DNA of 64,000 bases from Paraclostridium bifermentans. GTDB lineage: Bacteria > Bacillota > Clostridia > Peptostreptococcales > Peptostreptococcaceae. Location: contig NZ_CP079737.1 in assembly GCF_019916025.1 (NCBI RefSeq), positions 930,001 through 994,000 of the forward strand. The letters run 5' to 3'. The first letter of the stretch is position 1. Every line of letters begins with the position of its first letter. Positions 36,745 to 45,694 of the stretch are shown one piece after another. The position numbers and the translations under genes are program-made. The notes below the pieces were generated by a model that searched no databases, had not been told where the DNA came from, and saw nothing but the letters and a program-made list of their open reading frames with translations.

Positions 36745-38130
36745 ATGAATAAAAAATTATTATATATAACTATAGGAATAGTTGCAATTTTTATAGGTGG
36801 ATGTACATCTACAAAAACGACAAATATAAGTGTATTAGCTACTACTGACTTGCATGGAACATTACCATATGAGTTAAGTGATTATGTTGCAAATGAAAAA
36901 AGTAAAGATAAGAATATTACTTTAGTTGATGCAGGAGATTTTTTTGACTTAGGGTTTGGAGCATCTGACGATATGAATAGATATTTTGATAAACGTAGAG
37001 AAAATAGAAATATTGAAAAATACATAGAAGCACCTATAGCAAAGGAAATGAAAGCTATAGGGTATGATGCAGTAGTTCTTGGAAATCATGAATTTGTATC
37101 TAATAATAAGTTTTACCTAGACAATTTAATATCTGATTTTGAAAAACAAAAAATAGATGTATTATCAGCAAATGCATATAAAAATAACGGAGATAATTAT
37201 ACAAAACCATATGTTATAAAAGAGCTAAATACTCCACAAGGTACTTTGAAATTAGGAATTTTAGGGCTTACAATAAAAGAAGTTGGAGAAGGGGATGTAG
37301 AATTAAAAGATTTACCAAATTACAACCAAGAACTGTATATGACAGATTTAGTAGAAGATGCTAAAAAATGGGTTAAGGTCATGAAAGAAAAAGACAAAGC
37401 TGATGTTATCGTGGCTGTTGCTCACACTGGAGAAAAGCCTAAAAAACCAAGACATCCAGGAAATAGAATACAAGACTTAGCGACACAAGTTGATGGTATA
37501 GATGCAATTGTTGCAGGGCACAACCACGTTCAAATTAAACAGCATGATTATAAAAATAAATCTGGTGAAACTGTTATAGTAACAGAACCTGGGAAACATG
37601 GGGAATGTATATCTAAGATAAATTTCAATATAGAAAAAACTAAAGATGGATGGGATGTTGTTGATAAGTCTAGTGAAATAGTCCAGTTTGAAAAAAGTAA
37701 GAAAGAATTAGAAGATATGTGTAATAATCCAGGAAATTTACATATTAAAATTATGGATTTAAGTGAAGATACTAAAGAAGTTAATATAGGTGAATTAAAA
37801 CCTTTTGAATGGGATAAGGCATATGTATTTAAGATAGGAACTCCAAGGGATGAAATTTATAAAACTATTGGATATAAGTTCTTAAATATTGGGGAATCAG
37901 AAGTTGGAGAGTTTAATCAAGTTGCTTTTATGAAAGAAAACAAAGTAGTATGTTTCTTATATGGGAAAAAAGAAATGACTGGATTTGGCATAAACTTTAA
38001 TGATAATGATTTTAAAGGAAATATTTTAGAAATTATCCCTGGGAAGAATGATAAATTTTCAATTGATAGAAGTGAAAAAGAACCTTTATATGGACTTCCT
38101 ATAGTTAACTTAAATTATATAGGACGATAG
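36745..38130 (+). CDS. UshA/5'-nucleotidase-like metallophosphoesterase lipoprotein, copy 2
   Basis: A 461-residue paralogue of the preceding gene, with the same lipoprotein junction (IGGC, Cys 20, then TSTKTT) and the same metal motifs. A 68-residue block covering the VAHTGEKP and GHNHV motifs is identical in the two proteins, while the flanks, especially the C-terminal ~130 residues, have diverged. They likely came from a tandem duplication and may act on different substrates. A terminator follows. Confidence 0.85.
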   Translation: MNKKLLYITIGIVAIFIGGCTSTKTTNISVLATTDLHGTLPYELSDYVANEKSKDKNITLVDAGDFFDLGFGASDDMNRYFDKRRENRNIEKYIEAPIAKEMKAIGYDAVVLGNHEFVSNNKFYLDNLISDFEKQKIDVLSANAYKNNGDNYTKPYVIKELNTPQGTLKLGILGLTIKEVGEGDVELKDLPNYNQELYMTDLVEDAKKWVKVMKEKDKADVIVAVAHTGEKPKKPRHPGNRIQDLATQVDGIDAIVAGHNHVQIKQHDYKNKSGETVIVTEPGKHGECISKINFNIEKTKDGWDVVDKSSEIVQFEKSKKELEDMCNNPGNLHIKIMDLSEDTKEVNIGELKPFEWDKAYVFKIGTPRDEIYKTIGYKFLNIGESEVGEFNQVAFMKENKVVCFLYGKKEMTGFGINFNDNDFKGNILEIIPGKNDKFSIDRSEKEPLYGLPIVNLNYIGR

Positions 38131-38142
38131 GATGGTTATAAG

Positions 38143-38180
38143 AAAGATATCACATATTACTTAGTGTGATATCTTTTTTT
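38143..38180 (+). terminator. Terminator after the tandem phosphoesterases
   Basis: AAAGATATCACA pairs with TGTGATATCTTT, followed by T residues. Confidence 0.88.
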
Positions 38181-38319
38181 GTATTTTATTTTAAATAAAT
38201 TATTAATTTAGGTTAATATATTAAGATGAGTACAAAATTTTGCATAAAAAATGTGCGTATATTTTGTCTTTTGTGCAAAAATAAAAAGTTATATAATGAA
38301 CTTAAGAAAGGAAGAACAT

Positions 38320-40335
38320 ATGAAACTTAATAAAAGACTAGAAGATATATTAGATATACTTATGAATCATGAATATGTAAAAATTGAAAAAATAGTTAAG
38401 TTATTAAATATTTCTAGAAGAACAGTTTATTACGATATTTCAAAAATTAATAATCATATAAAAAAATATAATTTAGAAATATCGAATGTAAGAAACTTAG
38501 GTTATCATATAAGCTCAGAAGATAAAGATAAGATAAGAAAGGCGCTTAAGTACTCTAAAGATGACTATATATTATCTTCAGAAGAAAGATGCATAAGTAT
38601 AATAATAGATTTGTTTTTATCTTTAGAAAAATCAACAATAGAAAGATATTGTAACAAGCTTTTAGTAAGCAGAAATACTGTTTTAAACGATATCAAAAAT
38701 GTTAGAGAATATATAAGTAAATATAAATTAGAATTAGAAGCTAAAAATGGATATAAGTTAGTTGGAAGCAATAATTCTAAAAGATATCTATTTATAAATT
38801 TATACAATGAATACAATTATTTTTTCGATGAATACGGGTATATGCAAGTATTTGAAGATATAAAAACTTTAATGAAAGAAGAAAATCTAAATATTTTTAA
38901 AAATACTAACGCAAATTATATACTTATGTATTTAGCAATTTTTTATAAAAACTATTATGTAAAAAATAAAGATACTATAACTTTTAAAAATGAAGATAAG
39001 AATTTCTTAGATAGTTTAGACTCTCACAAAGAGGTTAAAAGATTATTAAATATAATTAGAAAAGTCCTAAACAATGATATTGATGAAGATGAAGTATATT
39101 ATATACAAACGTTTTTTACAAGAGATGAAGATATAAGAAACTATTTTTATCAAAATGAACTTAATAGTAAATATATTCTTCCTGTTAATATGATGGTAAA
39201 AGAGTTTGAAAAGATTTCTTGTATATCGATAGAAGATTATGATGTGTTATCTAAAAATATACTGAATCATCTTATACCTTCTATATTTAAAATAAGGTAT
39301 GGAATTTACTACTTAAACTTAATAAAAAGTGAAGTAAAGCAAAAGTATAAATCAATATATCAATTTACAAAACAAGTTGTAAAAACTATTGAGAACAACT
39401 TAGATATATATTTAAATGATGATGAGATAGCATATATAGCTATGTACTTTGGAGGATATAGTTCCAAAATGGGAGTTGAAATTAAAATTCCTAAAATTGT
39501 TATAGTATGTAATTCAGGTATGGCAACTTCACAGCTTCTTAAAAATCAGATAGAGCAGTTATTTGATTTGATAGAAATTCAAGATATATTGCCTTTAAAA
39601 AATTTTGAAAATTATGAAAAGTACTATGATTTTGCTATAACTACTGTAGACTTAAACCAAAAACAAGCTATAAAGGTAAATCCTATACTTACAGATTTAG
39701 ATAAGCAAAATTTACTTTCTCAAATATCAAATACGCAATCTGTATTTAATTTTGAACAAGAATTTATAAATAAAATTATCAATGGAGTAGAAAAATACGC
39801 AACTATTTCAAATAAGGAAAAGCTAAGAGAAGAAATTAAAAATATTGTAATTTCTTCTAGAGAAAAAGGAAAAAGTTATAAAGCAACATTAAGAGAACTT
39901 CTAAATGAGGATACTATTTATTTAAATCAAGAAGCAACAAGTTGGGAAGACGCAATAAGGGTTAGTGCAAATCCACTAAAGAATTTAGGATATGTTAAAG
40001 ATTCTTATATAGATGCTATGATAGAAAATGTAAGAAAATTAGGACCATATATAGTTATAGCTCCAAAGGTTGCTATGCCACATGCAAGACCAGAAGATGG
40101 GGTAAATAAAGTTAGCATGACCCTTACAACATTTAAAGAAGATATTTATTTTTCTGGCAAAGAGCAACATAAAGTTAAGATTCTTATAAGTTTAGCTCCA
40201 AAAGATAATCAAACACATATAAAAGCACTTGCTTGTCTGACTAAAATGCTAAGTAAAAAAGAAAATATAGATAAAATCTTAAATAGTAAAGATAAATATG
40301 AAGTTTTAGAAGTTATAAATAAATACTCAAGATAA
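38320..40335 (+). CDS. PRD-type transcriptional activator with PTS EIIB and EIIA domains (MtlR/UlaR-like)
   Basis: A 671-residue regulator. The order is an HTH of the DeoR type (LLNISRRTVYYDISK) and a second HTH region, two PRD domains (about residues 170-390), an EIIB-like domain with VVCNSG-type motif (IVCNSGMATSQ) and a C-terminal EIIA domain with the phosphorylatable His in MPHARPEDG. It senses phosphorylation by PTS proteins and activates the PTS genes directly downstream. The ATG at 38320 follows AAAGGAAG; the longer frame starting at 38251 has no site. Confidence 0.9.
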   Translation: MKLNKRLEDILDILMNHEYVKIEKIVKLLNISRRTVYYDISKINNHIKKYNLEISNVRNLGYHISSEDKDKIRKALKYSKDDYILSSEERCISIIIDLFLSLEKSTIERYCNKLLVSRNTVLNDIKNVREYISKYKLELEAKNGYKLVGSNNSKRYLFINLYNEYNYFFDEYGYMQVFEDIKTLMKEENLNIFKNTNANYILMYLAIFYKNYYVKNKDTITFKNEDKNFLDSLDSHKEVKRLLNIIRKVLNNDIDEDEVYYIQTFFTRDEDIRNYFYQNELNSKYILPVNMMVKEFEKISCISIEDYDVLSKNILNHLIPSIFKIRYGIYYLNLIKSEVKQKYKSIYQFTKQVVKTIENNLDIYLNDDEIAYIAMYFGGYSSKMGVEIKIPKIVIVCNSGMATSQLLKNQIEQLFDLIEIQDILPLKNFENYEKYYDFAITTVDLNQKQAIKVNPILTDLDKQNLLSQISNTQSVFNFEQEFINKIINGVEKYATISNKEKLREEIKNIVISSREKGKSYKATLRELLNEDTIYLNQEATSWEDAIRVSANPLKNLGYVKDSYIDAMIENVRKLGPYIVIAPKVAMPHARPEDGVNKVSMTLTTFKEDIYFSGKEQHKVKILISLAPKDNQTHIKALACLTKMLSKKENIDKILNSKDKYEVLEVINKYSR

Positions 40336-40353
40336 GCAAGGGGGGGGTAAGAG

Positions 40354-40755
40354 ATGATAGTTAAAGTTTTAGACAATGTAAATGACTATGAAGAAGCTAT
40401 CAAAATTACTTGTGATATTTTACAAAAAAGGGATTCAATAAATGATTCTTATTATGAAGCAATATTAAACAAAATTGATGAATTTGGATCATACTTTTGC
40501 ATAGCACCTAAAATTGCAATGCCACATGCAAGACCAGAAGATGGAGCACTAAAAACAGATTTATGTTTGTTGAAGTTAAATAAGCCAGTAGATTTCTTAG
40601 GCAAAGAAGTTAGTTTATTTTTCACTTTAAGTGCAGTTGATAGTAGCTCACATCTAGAAATTATGCAAAAGGTTGCTAAAGTATGTATGGATCAAAATAA
40701 ATTAAATACAATATTAAATTTAAATAATGAAAAAGAGATAATGGAGGTAATGTAA
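40354..40755 (+). CDS. ulaC: PTS EIIA component, ascorbate/fructose class
   Basis: A 133-residue EIIA with the active His in IAMPHARPEDGA. The same motif closes the preceding regulator, so the two EIIA domains are related. A run of seven G precedes the start. The following genes encode EIIB and EIIC of the ascorbate class, so UlaC is the likely equivalent. It transfers phosphate from HPr to EIIB. Confidence 0.85.
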   Translation: MIVKVLDNVNDYEEAIKITCDILQKRDSINDSYYEAILNKIDEFGSYFCIAPKIAMPHARPEDGALKTDLCLLKLNKPVDFLGKEVSLFFTLSAVDSSSHLEIMQKVAKVCMDQNKLNTILNLNNEKEIMEVM

Positions 40756-40756
40756 T

Positions 40757-41029
40757 ATGAATAGAATAATGGCAGTTTGTGGATCAGGATTAGGATCAAG
40801 TTTTATGGTAGAGATGAATGTTAATGAAGTATTAAGTGAATTAGGATTAAGTGGATATGAAGTTTCTCATAGTTCTCTAGCAGATGCAACAGCTGATCAA
40901 GCAGATATATTTATAACAGCAAGAGACTTAGAAGATAGTGCATCTCACTTACCAAACTTAATAGTTTTAGATGCGTTATTTGATAAAGATGAATTAAAAG
41001 CTAAATTACAAGAAAAATTAGGTTGCTAG
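40757..41029 (+). CDS. ulaB: PTS EIIB component, ascorbate class
   Basis: A 90-residue protein with the phospho-cysteine loop AVCGSGLGSSFM (Cys 6) at its N-terminus, as in UlaB. It accepts phosphate from EIIA and passes it to the sugar in EIIC. It starts one base after the ulaC stop. Confidence 0.87.
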   Translation: MNRIMAVCGSGLGSSFMVEMNVNEVLSELGLSGYEVSHSSLADATADQADIFITARDLEDSASHLPNLIVLDALFDKDELKAKLQEKLGC

Positions 41030-41056
41030 AACCTAAATAAAGAGGGGGCATCATAG

Positions 41057-42421
41057 ATGAGTGGTTTTTTAAAAGTAACTATCGACTTTTTATCTGAGCC
41101 ATCAGTGCTTGTAGGATTTATAGTTTTAGTAGGACTTTTATTACAAAAGAAGCCTATTGAAGATATAATAAAAGGAACTTTAAAGGCTATGGTTGGATTT
41201 GTTGTAATAGCAGCTTCAGCAGGTATAATAGCAGGTTCACTAGAACCATTTGGTAAAATGTTTGAGTATGGATTTAATGTAAGTGGAGTTATACCTAACA
41301 ATGAGGCAGTAGTTGCACTTGCTATGGATCAATTCGGTACAGCTACAGCGCTTATAATGACATTTGGTATGATAGTAAATATTCTTATAGCTAGATTTAC
41401 GAAATTTAAATATATATTTTTAACAGGACATCATACATTATTCATGGCTTGTATGATAGCTGTTATATTAATATCAGGTGGAATGAGTGGAGCTCACTTA
41501 ATATTTACGGGTTCACTTGCACTAGGACTTTTAATGGTAATTTCTCCTGCTATATGTCAACCTTTCATGAAAAAGATAACTAAGAATGACTCAGTAGCAC
41601 TTGGTCACTTTTCATCAGTTGGATATGCTATATCTGCATCAATAGGAAAAGCTGTTGGAAAAAATTCAAAATCAACAGAGGAAATGAAAGTTCCTAAGTC
41701 TCTAAGTTTCTTAAGAGATTCAGCAGTTTCTATATCAATAACTATGTTAATTCTATATATAGTAGTTGCACTTGTTGCAGGGCCTAAGTTTATTGAATCA
41801 GAGTTATCAGGTGGTAAAAACTTTATAGTATTTTCAATGATACAAGCATTAACTTTCGCAGCAGGATTTATATTAATCCAAAATGGAGTTAGATTAGTCT
41901 TAAATGAAATCGTTCCTGCATTTAAAGGAATAGCTAGCAAACTAGTGCCTAATTCAAAACCAGCACTTGATTGTCCTATAGTTTTCCCTTATGCACCAAA
42001 TGCAGTATTAATAGGATTTTTAAGTTCATTCATCGGAGGTATAGTTTCGATGTTAGCTCTTGCAGCAGCAGGACTTGTAATAATAATACCAGGGGTTGTG
42101 CCTCATTTCTTCACAGGAGCTACAGCTGGAGTATTTGGAAACTCAACAGGTGGTAGAAAAGGAGCTGTAATTGGAGCTTTTGTAAATGGAGTAATTATAT
42201 CATTACTACCAGTAGCATTGCTTCCTGTACTTGGTAGTTTAGGAGTTGCAAACTCTACTTTCTCAGATGGAGATTTTGGAGTTGCTGGAATATTCTTAGG
42301 TAAGGTACAAGCTTTAGTTGGAGGATATGGACTTACAGCAGTACTTTTAGGAATACTTGCAATACTAGTTATTTTAACAGTTAGTTCTAATAAAAATAAA
42401 TCATCAAAAATAGAAAACTAA
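41057..42421 (+). CDS. ulaA: PTS EIIC component, ascorbate transporter (UlaA/SgaT family)
   Basis: A 454-residue membrane protein with about 11 helices, matching the SgaT/UlaA family: ILIARFTKFKYIFLTGHHT, GHFSSVGYAIS-like motif and PHFFTGATAGVFGNSTGGR. It should take up and phosphorylate L-ascorbate or a related acid sugar. The enzymes that process ascorbate 6-phosphate are not in this window. A terminator follows. Confidence 0.88.
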   Translation: MSGFLKVTIDFLSEPSVLVGFIVLVGLLLQKKPIEDIIKGTLKAMVGFVVIAASAGIIAGSLEPFGKMFEYGFNVSGVIPNNEAVVALAMDQFGTATALIMTFGMIVNILIARFTKFKYIFLTGHHTLFMACMIAVILISGGMSGAHLIFTGSLALGLLMVISPAICQPFMKKITKNDSVALGHFSSVGYAISASIGKAVGKNSKSTEEMKVPKSLSFLRDSAVSISITMLILYIVVALVAGPKFIESELSGGKNFIVFSMIQALTFAAGFILIQNGVRLVLNEIVPAFKGIASKLVPNSKPALDCPIVFPYAPNAVLIGFLSSFIGGIVSMLALAAAGLVIIIPGVVPHFFTGATAGVFGNSTGGRKGAVIGAFVNGVIISLLPVALLPVLGSLGVANSTFSDGDFGVAGIFLGKVQALVGGYGLTAVLLGILAILVILTVSSNKNKSSKIEN

Positions 42422-42424
42422 TTT

Positions 42425-42468
42425 AAAAAGCCGGTTAAAAGAAAGTTTCTTTTAATCGGCTTTTTTAA
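42425..42468. terminator. Bidirectional terminator between ulaA and the FetAB genes
   Basis: AAAAAGCCGGTTAAAAGA pairs with TCTTTTAATCGGCTTTTT (one G-U), between convergent genes. Confidence 0.85.
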
Positions 42469-42480
42469 TAAAAACTATAT

Positions 42481-43227
42481 CTAAATTTGAACTTGTTTTC
42501 TTTCATTGAAGAAGCTTTTATATGCAATATATGTAGCCATAATACTAGAAATTGATGTTGAAGCTAAAATCATAAATGTAACCATTATTTGAAATTTTAT
42601 AGCTATAAGTGGGGATGTACCACCTAAAATTAGCCCAGTCATCATTCCCGGAAGAGAAACTATACCTAATGTTTTAGCAGAATCTATAGATGGAAGCATT
42701 GAAGTTTTAACACTATCCCTTATTATTTCTTTTGAAGCTGAATAGATGTCACTTCCTAAAGAAAGTTTTACTTCTACCTCATTAAGTCTAGTTTTAAAAC
42801 TATTGCTAAGATTTCTATAACTAAGCCCTATAGCAACCATAGAGTTACTAATAACCATTCCTGCAACTGGAATTATTTGATTTGGTACAAATTTAATAGC
42901 ACCTGATAAAACTAGTATCGTTAATGTTATAGAGCTTCCAACAATTAAAGATATGAACGATACAAAGACTACATTCTTTATTTCCTTACCTCTTTTTTTA
43001 GTATTTAAAGCAGCTATAAACGTCATTATAAGTAATATGATAATTGTAAATGCAGAGTTTTTTAAATTAAAAACATACTCTAATATGTAACCTACTAATA
43101 TAAGTTGAATTATAGCCCTTATCATACTTATAATAATTTCTTTTTCAAGCTTCAAATCTTCTTTATATGAAATAAATATAGGAATTGCAATAAGCGCAGA
43201 TGCTATAATAAGTGATATTGTATTCAT
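42481..43227 (-). CDS. fetB: FetB-like permease (UPF0014) of an ABC iron exporter
   Basis: A 248-residue protein with about six to seven helices of the UPF0014 family, with SLGSDIYSASKEI, DSAKTLGIVSLPGMMTGLI and GGTSPLIAIKFQ. In E. coli FetB works with FetA to export iron and protect from oxidative stress. Gene order and a one-base overlap with the ATPase support a complex. The exported substrate here is inferred from homology only. Confidence 0.83.
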   Translation of the reverse strand: MNTISLIIASALIAIPIFISYKEDLKLEKEIIISMIRAIIQLILVGYILEYVFNLKNSAFTIIILLIMTFIAALNTKKRGKEIKNVVFVSFISLIVGSSITLTILVLSGAIKFVPNQIIPVAGMVISNSMVAIGLSYRNLSNSFKTRLNEVEVKLSLGSDIYSASKEIIRDSVKTSMLPSIDSAKTLGIVSLPGMMTGLILGGTSPLIAIKFQIMVTFMILASTSISSIMATYIAYKSFFNERKQVQI

Positions 43228-43883
43228 TATCTTAAGTCCTCCTCAGCACAAATTTGGCCTTGATCCATTTGAATTCTTTTATTAAATATAGACTCACTTT
43301 GCTCTAAACTGTGAGTAACCCAAATAACAGTAATTCCATTATCGTTCATTTCTTTTATTAAAGACTCAACTATTTTAGCGTTCTCTTTATCTAATGCAGA
43401 TGTAACTTCATCTAACAATAATATATCAGGTGTAAACATTAGGTTTCTTATAAGCGCAACTCTTTGCTTTTCTCCACCAGATAAAGCATTTATATCTTTA
43501 TGTAGATATTCTGAATCTAAATTTAATTTCTTCATAAATTGAAGGATTCTTTGTTCATCAATTTCTTTTTTTCTTATAATAAATGGATATGAAAGATTAT
43601 CAAATACTGATTTACCAAATAGATAAGGAATTTGAACGCAATAGCTAATTTTTTTTCTAAGTTCTATGGGATCATAATCTATATAATTTTTTTCTTCGAA
43701 AAATATTTCGCCATTTGTAGGGCTTATTAAGTCTGAACAGATTTTAAGAAGTGTACTTTTACCACTTCCTGAAGAGCCTATTATAGATACACAATCGCCT
43801 TTTTCTATATTTAAATTTACACAATCTAGTATCTGTGTGTTATCTGAAATATATCTTATGTCTTTTAGTCTGAGTATACTCAA
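43227..43883 (-). CDS. fetA: FetA-like ATPase of an ABC iron exporter
   Basis: A 218-residue ATPase with Walker A GSSGSGKST, Q-loop CVQIPYLFG, signature LSGGEKQRV, Walker B ILLLDEVTSALD and switch His VTHSLEQ. It has a TTG start behind AGGAGG. It pairs with the UPF0014 permease and is divergent from a PadR regulator gene, so the intergenic region probably holds shared control sites. Confidence 0.83.
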   Translation of the reverse strand: MSILRLKDIRYISDNTQILDCVNLNIEKGDCVSIIGSSGSGKSTLLKICSDLISPTNGEIFFEEKNYIDYDPIELRKKISYCVQIPYLFGKSVFDNLSYPFIIRKKEIDEQRILQFMKKLNLDSEYLHKDINALSGGEKQRVALIRNLMFTPDILLLDEVTSALDKENAKIVESLIKEMNDNGITVIWVTHSLEQSESIFNKRIQMDQGQICAEEDLR

Positions 43884-43954
43884 CTCAACACCTCCTTAAG
43901 TAGTTGCATTTTATATAATTAAAATGATAATATATATTATAATGTCTAAAATCG

Positions 43955-43971
43955 ATATCGAAATACGATAT
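43955..43971. promoter_or_regulatory. Inverted repeat between fetA and padR (candidate operator)
   Basis: ATATCG, five bases, CGATAT is a perfect inverted repeat. It lies 12 bases after a TATAAT (43938-43943) and before the PadR gene. PadR proteins bind such palindromes, so it may control padR and the divergent exporter. Confidence 0.5.
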
Positions 43972-44007
43972 TAACTAGGTATGATTATATAACATATGGA
44001 GGAAACA

Positions 44008-44313
44008 ATGCAAGAACAAATACTGAGAAAAATATTTTTAGGATTTATACATATTCACATACTTCATCATGCAAAAAAGGAACCTTTTTATGGATCATGG
44101 ATGATAGAAGAATTAAAATCACATGGATATGATATAAGTCCGGGAACTCTATACCCTATACTTAAGGCAATGGAACAATCAGATTTGATAAATAAAGAAG
44201 AAATAGTAGTAGGTGGCAAAGTAAGAAAATATTATAAAATTACACCTGATGGAGAGCTTGTACTAAAAGAATCTAAGATAAAAGCTAAAGAACTTTTTAA
44301 AGAACTTGAGTAA
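44008..44313 (+). CDS. PadR-family transcriptional regulator next to the iron exporter
   Basis: A 101-residue winged-helix protein: HHAKKEPFYGSWMIEELKS and ISPGTLYPILKAMEQSDLI followed by the YYKITPDG wing. The ATG at 44008 is preferred, with GGAGG 5 bases upstream; the ATG at 43996 lies before that site. Being divergent from fetAB, it is a candidate regulator of that exporter. Confidence 0.88.
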   Translation: MQEQILRKIFLGFIHIHILHHAKKEPFYGSWMIEELKSHGYDISPGTLYPILKAMEQSDLINKEEIVVGGKVRKYYKITPDGELVLKESKIKAKELFKELE

Positions 44314-44394
44314 TTAGATATAAATTTTATTGTAAATAGAGATTAGATTATATACCATTTAAAACATATATTAAGTTAAGGGGGATGTGGGGGA

Positions 44395-44868
44395 ATGAAC
44401 AACGAAAATAAATATAGCATAGATAATATATCAAAAAACTTAATTGAAAATTATAGAGCAGTAGAAATTACGCTAGAGGATTTTTTAAATATGGATGAAA
44501 ACAATGAAGAATACAGTTTTGAAGACATTTCAAAAATTTACAAAATAGATAATTTGGGTGTTATTGAAAAACTATTAAGTGAAGAAGAAAAAACACAAAT
44601 AGAATTGACTATAGAACATCTAAATAATATAGATAATGAGGATTCTTCATATTTAGATAAAATAAGTACTGGTCAGTTAATTATCATAGTTCTTGAAAGC
44701 AAAGATAAAGTTAATTTATCAGGATTTATAATGGAAGGAAATGGTCAAGTTTTATTTGATTATTTAACCAGTTTAATTGGAAATGATGTAAAAAAAGAAT
44801 TTAATAAATTAGATGAAATTATTGAGGAATTAAAAGAATTTAAGCCGTATGGAAAATATTTTAAATAG
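44395..44868 (+). CDS. Hypothetical acidic protein (157 aa)
   Basis: I do not recognise this gene. The product is very acidic, lacks cysteine, signal peptide and membrane helices, and looks helical with a short hydrophobic strand (GQLIIIVLE) near residue 95. GGGGG precedes the ATG. It is a lone gene ending in a bidirectional terminator shared with the acetyltransferase gene. No function is assigned. Confidence 0.65.
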   Translation: MNNENKYSIDNISKNLIENYRAVEITLEDFLNMDENNEEYSFEDISKIYKIDNLGVIEKLLSEEEKTQIELTIEHLNNIDNEDSSYLDKISTGQLIIIVLESKDKVNLSGFIMEGNGQVLFDYLTSLIGNDVKKEFNKLDEIIEELKEFKPYGKYFK

Positions 44869-44884
44869 TGTTGAAAATAAAAAG

Positions 44885-44962
44885 AGAGTTGTAGTTATTG
44901 AAGAAATACTTAAAGACTGAACTTAAAGTCTTTGTATGAATGAAATAACTACAACTCTTTTT
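44885..44962. terminator. Bidirectional nested hairpin between convergent genes
   Basis: AGAGTTGTAGTTATT (44885-44899) pairs perfectly with 44944-44958, and AAAGACT/AGTCTTT forms an inner hairpin. The two-stem layout resembles the repeat family at 9092 and 23890, but the core sequence is different, so I list it as a terminator. Confidence 0.75.
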
Positions 44963-44974
44963 TAAGTCCACACT

Positions 44975-45511
44975 CTAGTCTATGTACAACCCCATAGCTA
45001 TAGTATTATAATAAATACTATTTACACATATATCTTTCTTCAATAGTCCTTCTTTTTCAAATCCAAACTTTTCATAAAGTTTTACGCCTCTAATATTATC
45101 TTCTCTGACTAGAAGGTTGATTTTCTTTGTTATTTTATTAGATTTAGCCCAGTCAATAAGATAAGCCATAATCTCGCTTCCAAGACCTATACCCCAATAT
45201 TTTTTTCGAAGGCTTATTCCTAATGTTCCGTTGTGCTTCATTCTTTCTTTTTGAACTGAAGTAATAGAAGCTATTCCAACAATTTCATTTTCTATAATAA
45301 TTAGTACATTCTTAGAATTATTCATACTATTTACTCTTTCGATATAATCTTGCTCTGCTTCTACACTTATTGAAAATTCATTTTTTCCAAAGGTTATAAA
45401 ATCACTTTCACCACCTATTATATTTAGGTAGTCTATCATTGATTGGGCATCTTCTTTTATTGGTGATCTTAAAATTGCAGTTTTACCATTTTTCAATTTA
45501 ATTTCTTTCAT
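44975..45511 (-). CDS. GNAT-family N-acetyltransferase
   Basis: A 178-residue protein with the GNAT acetyl-CoA motif GTLGISLRKKYWGIGLGSEI and the following LIDWAKSN and KLYEKFGFEKEG segments, as in RimI/RimJ-like and antibiotic-resistance acetyltransferases. It transfers acetyl from acetyl-CoA to an amine; the acceptor cannot be told. AAAGGAG lies before the ATG. It has no clear functional partner nearby. Confidence 0.88.
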   Translation of the reverse strand: MKEIKLKNGKTAILRSPIKEDAQSMIDYLNIIGGESDFITFGKNEFSISVEAEQDYIERVNSMNNSKNVLIIIENEIVGIASITSVQKERMKHNGTLGISLRKKYWGIGLGSEIMAYLIDWAKSNKITKKINLLVREDNIRGVKLYEKFGFEKEGLLKKDICVNSIYYNTIAMGLYID

Positions 45512-45694
45512 ATAAAATCTCCTTTTAATTTCAAGATTAATAAATCTTATTTAAATAGATATGATTCTTTGTAAAACTTATGAATCCTTTAAAAAAAATT
45601 AGAAATTATATAATAGTTTTGTAACATTAGTGTAAAAAATGGATGATAATATATAATATATTTATAAACTTTAAATACGAATGGATGTGAAAAG

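Noticed and set aside
44885-44962. A sixth member of the palindrome repeat family
   Set aside because: The two-level hairpin layout is similar but the central sequence does not match the shared core.
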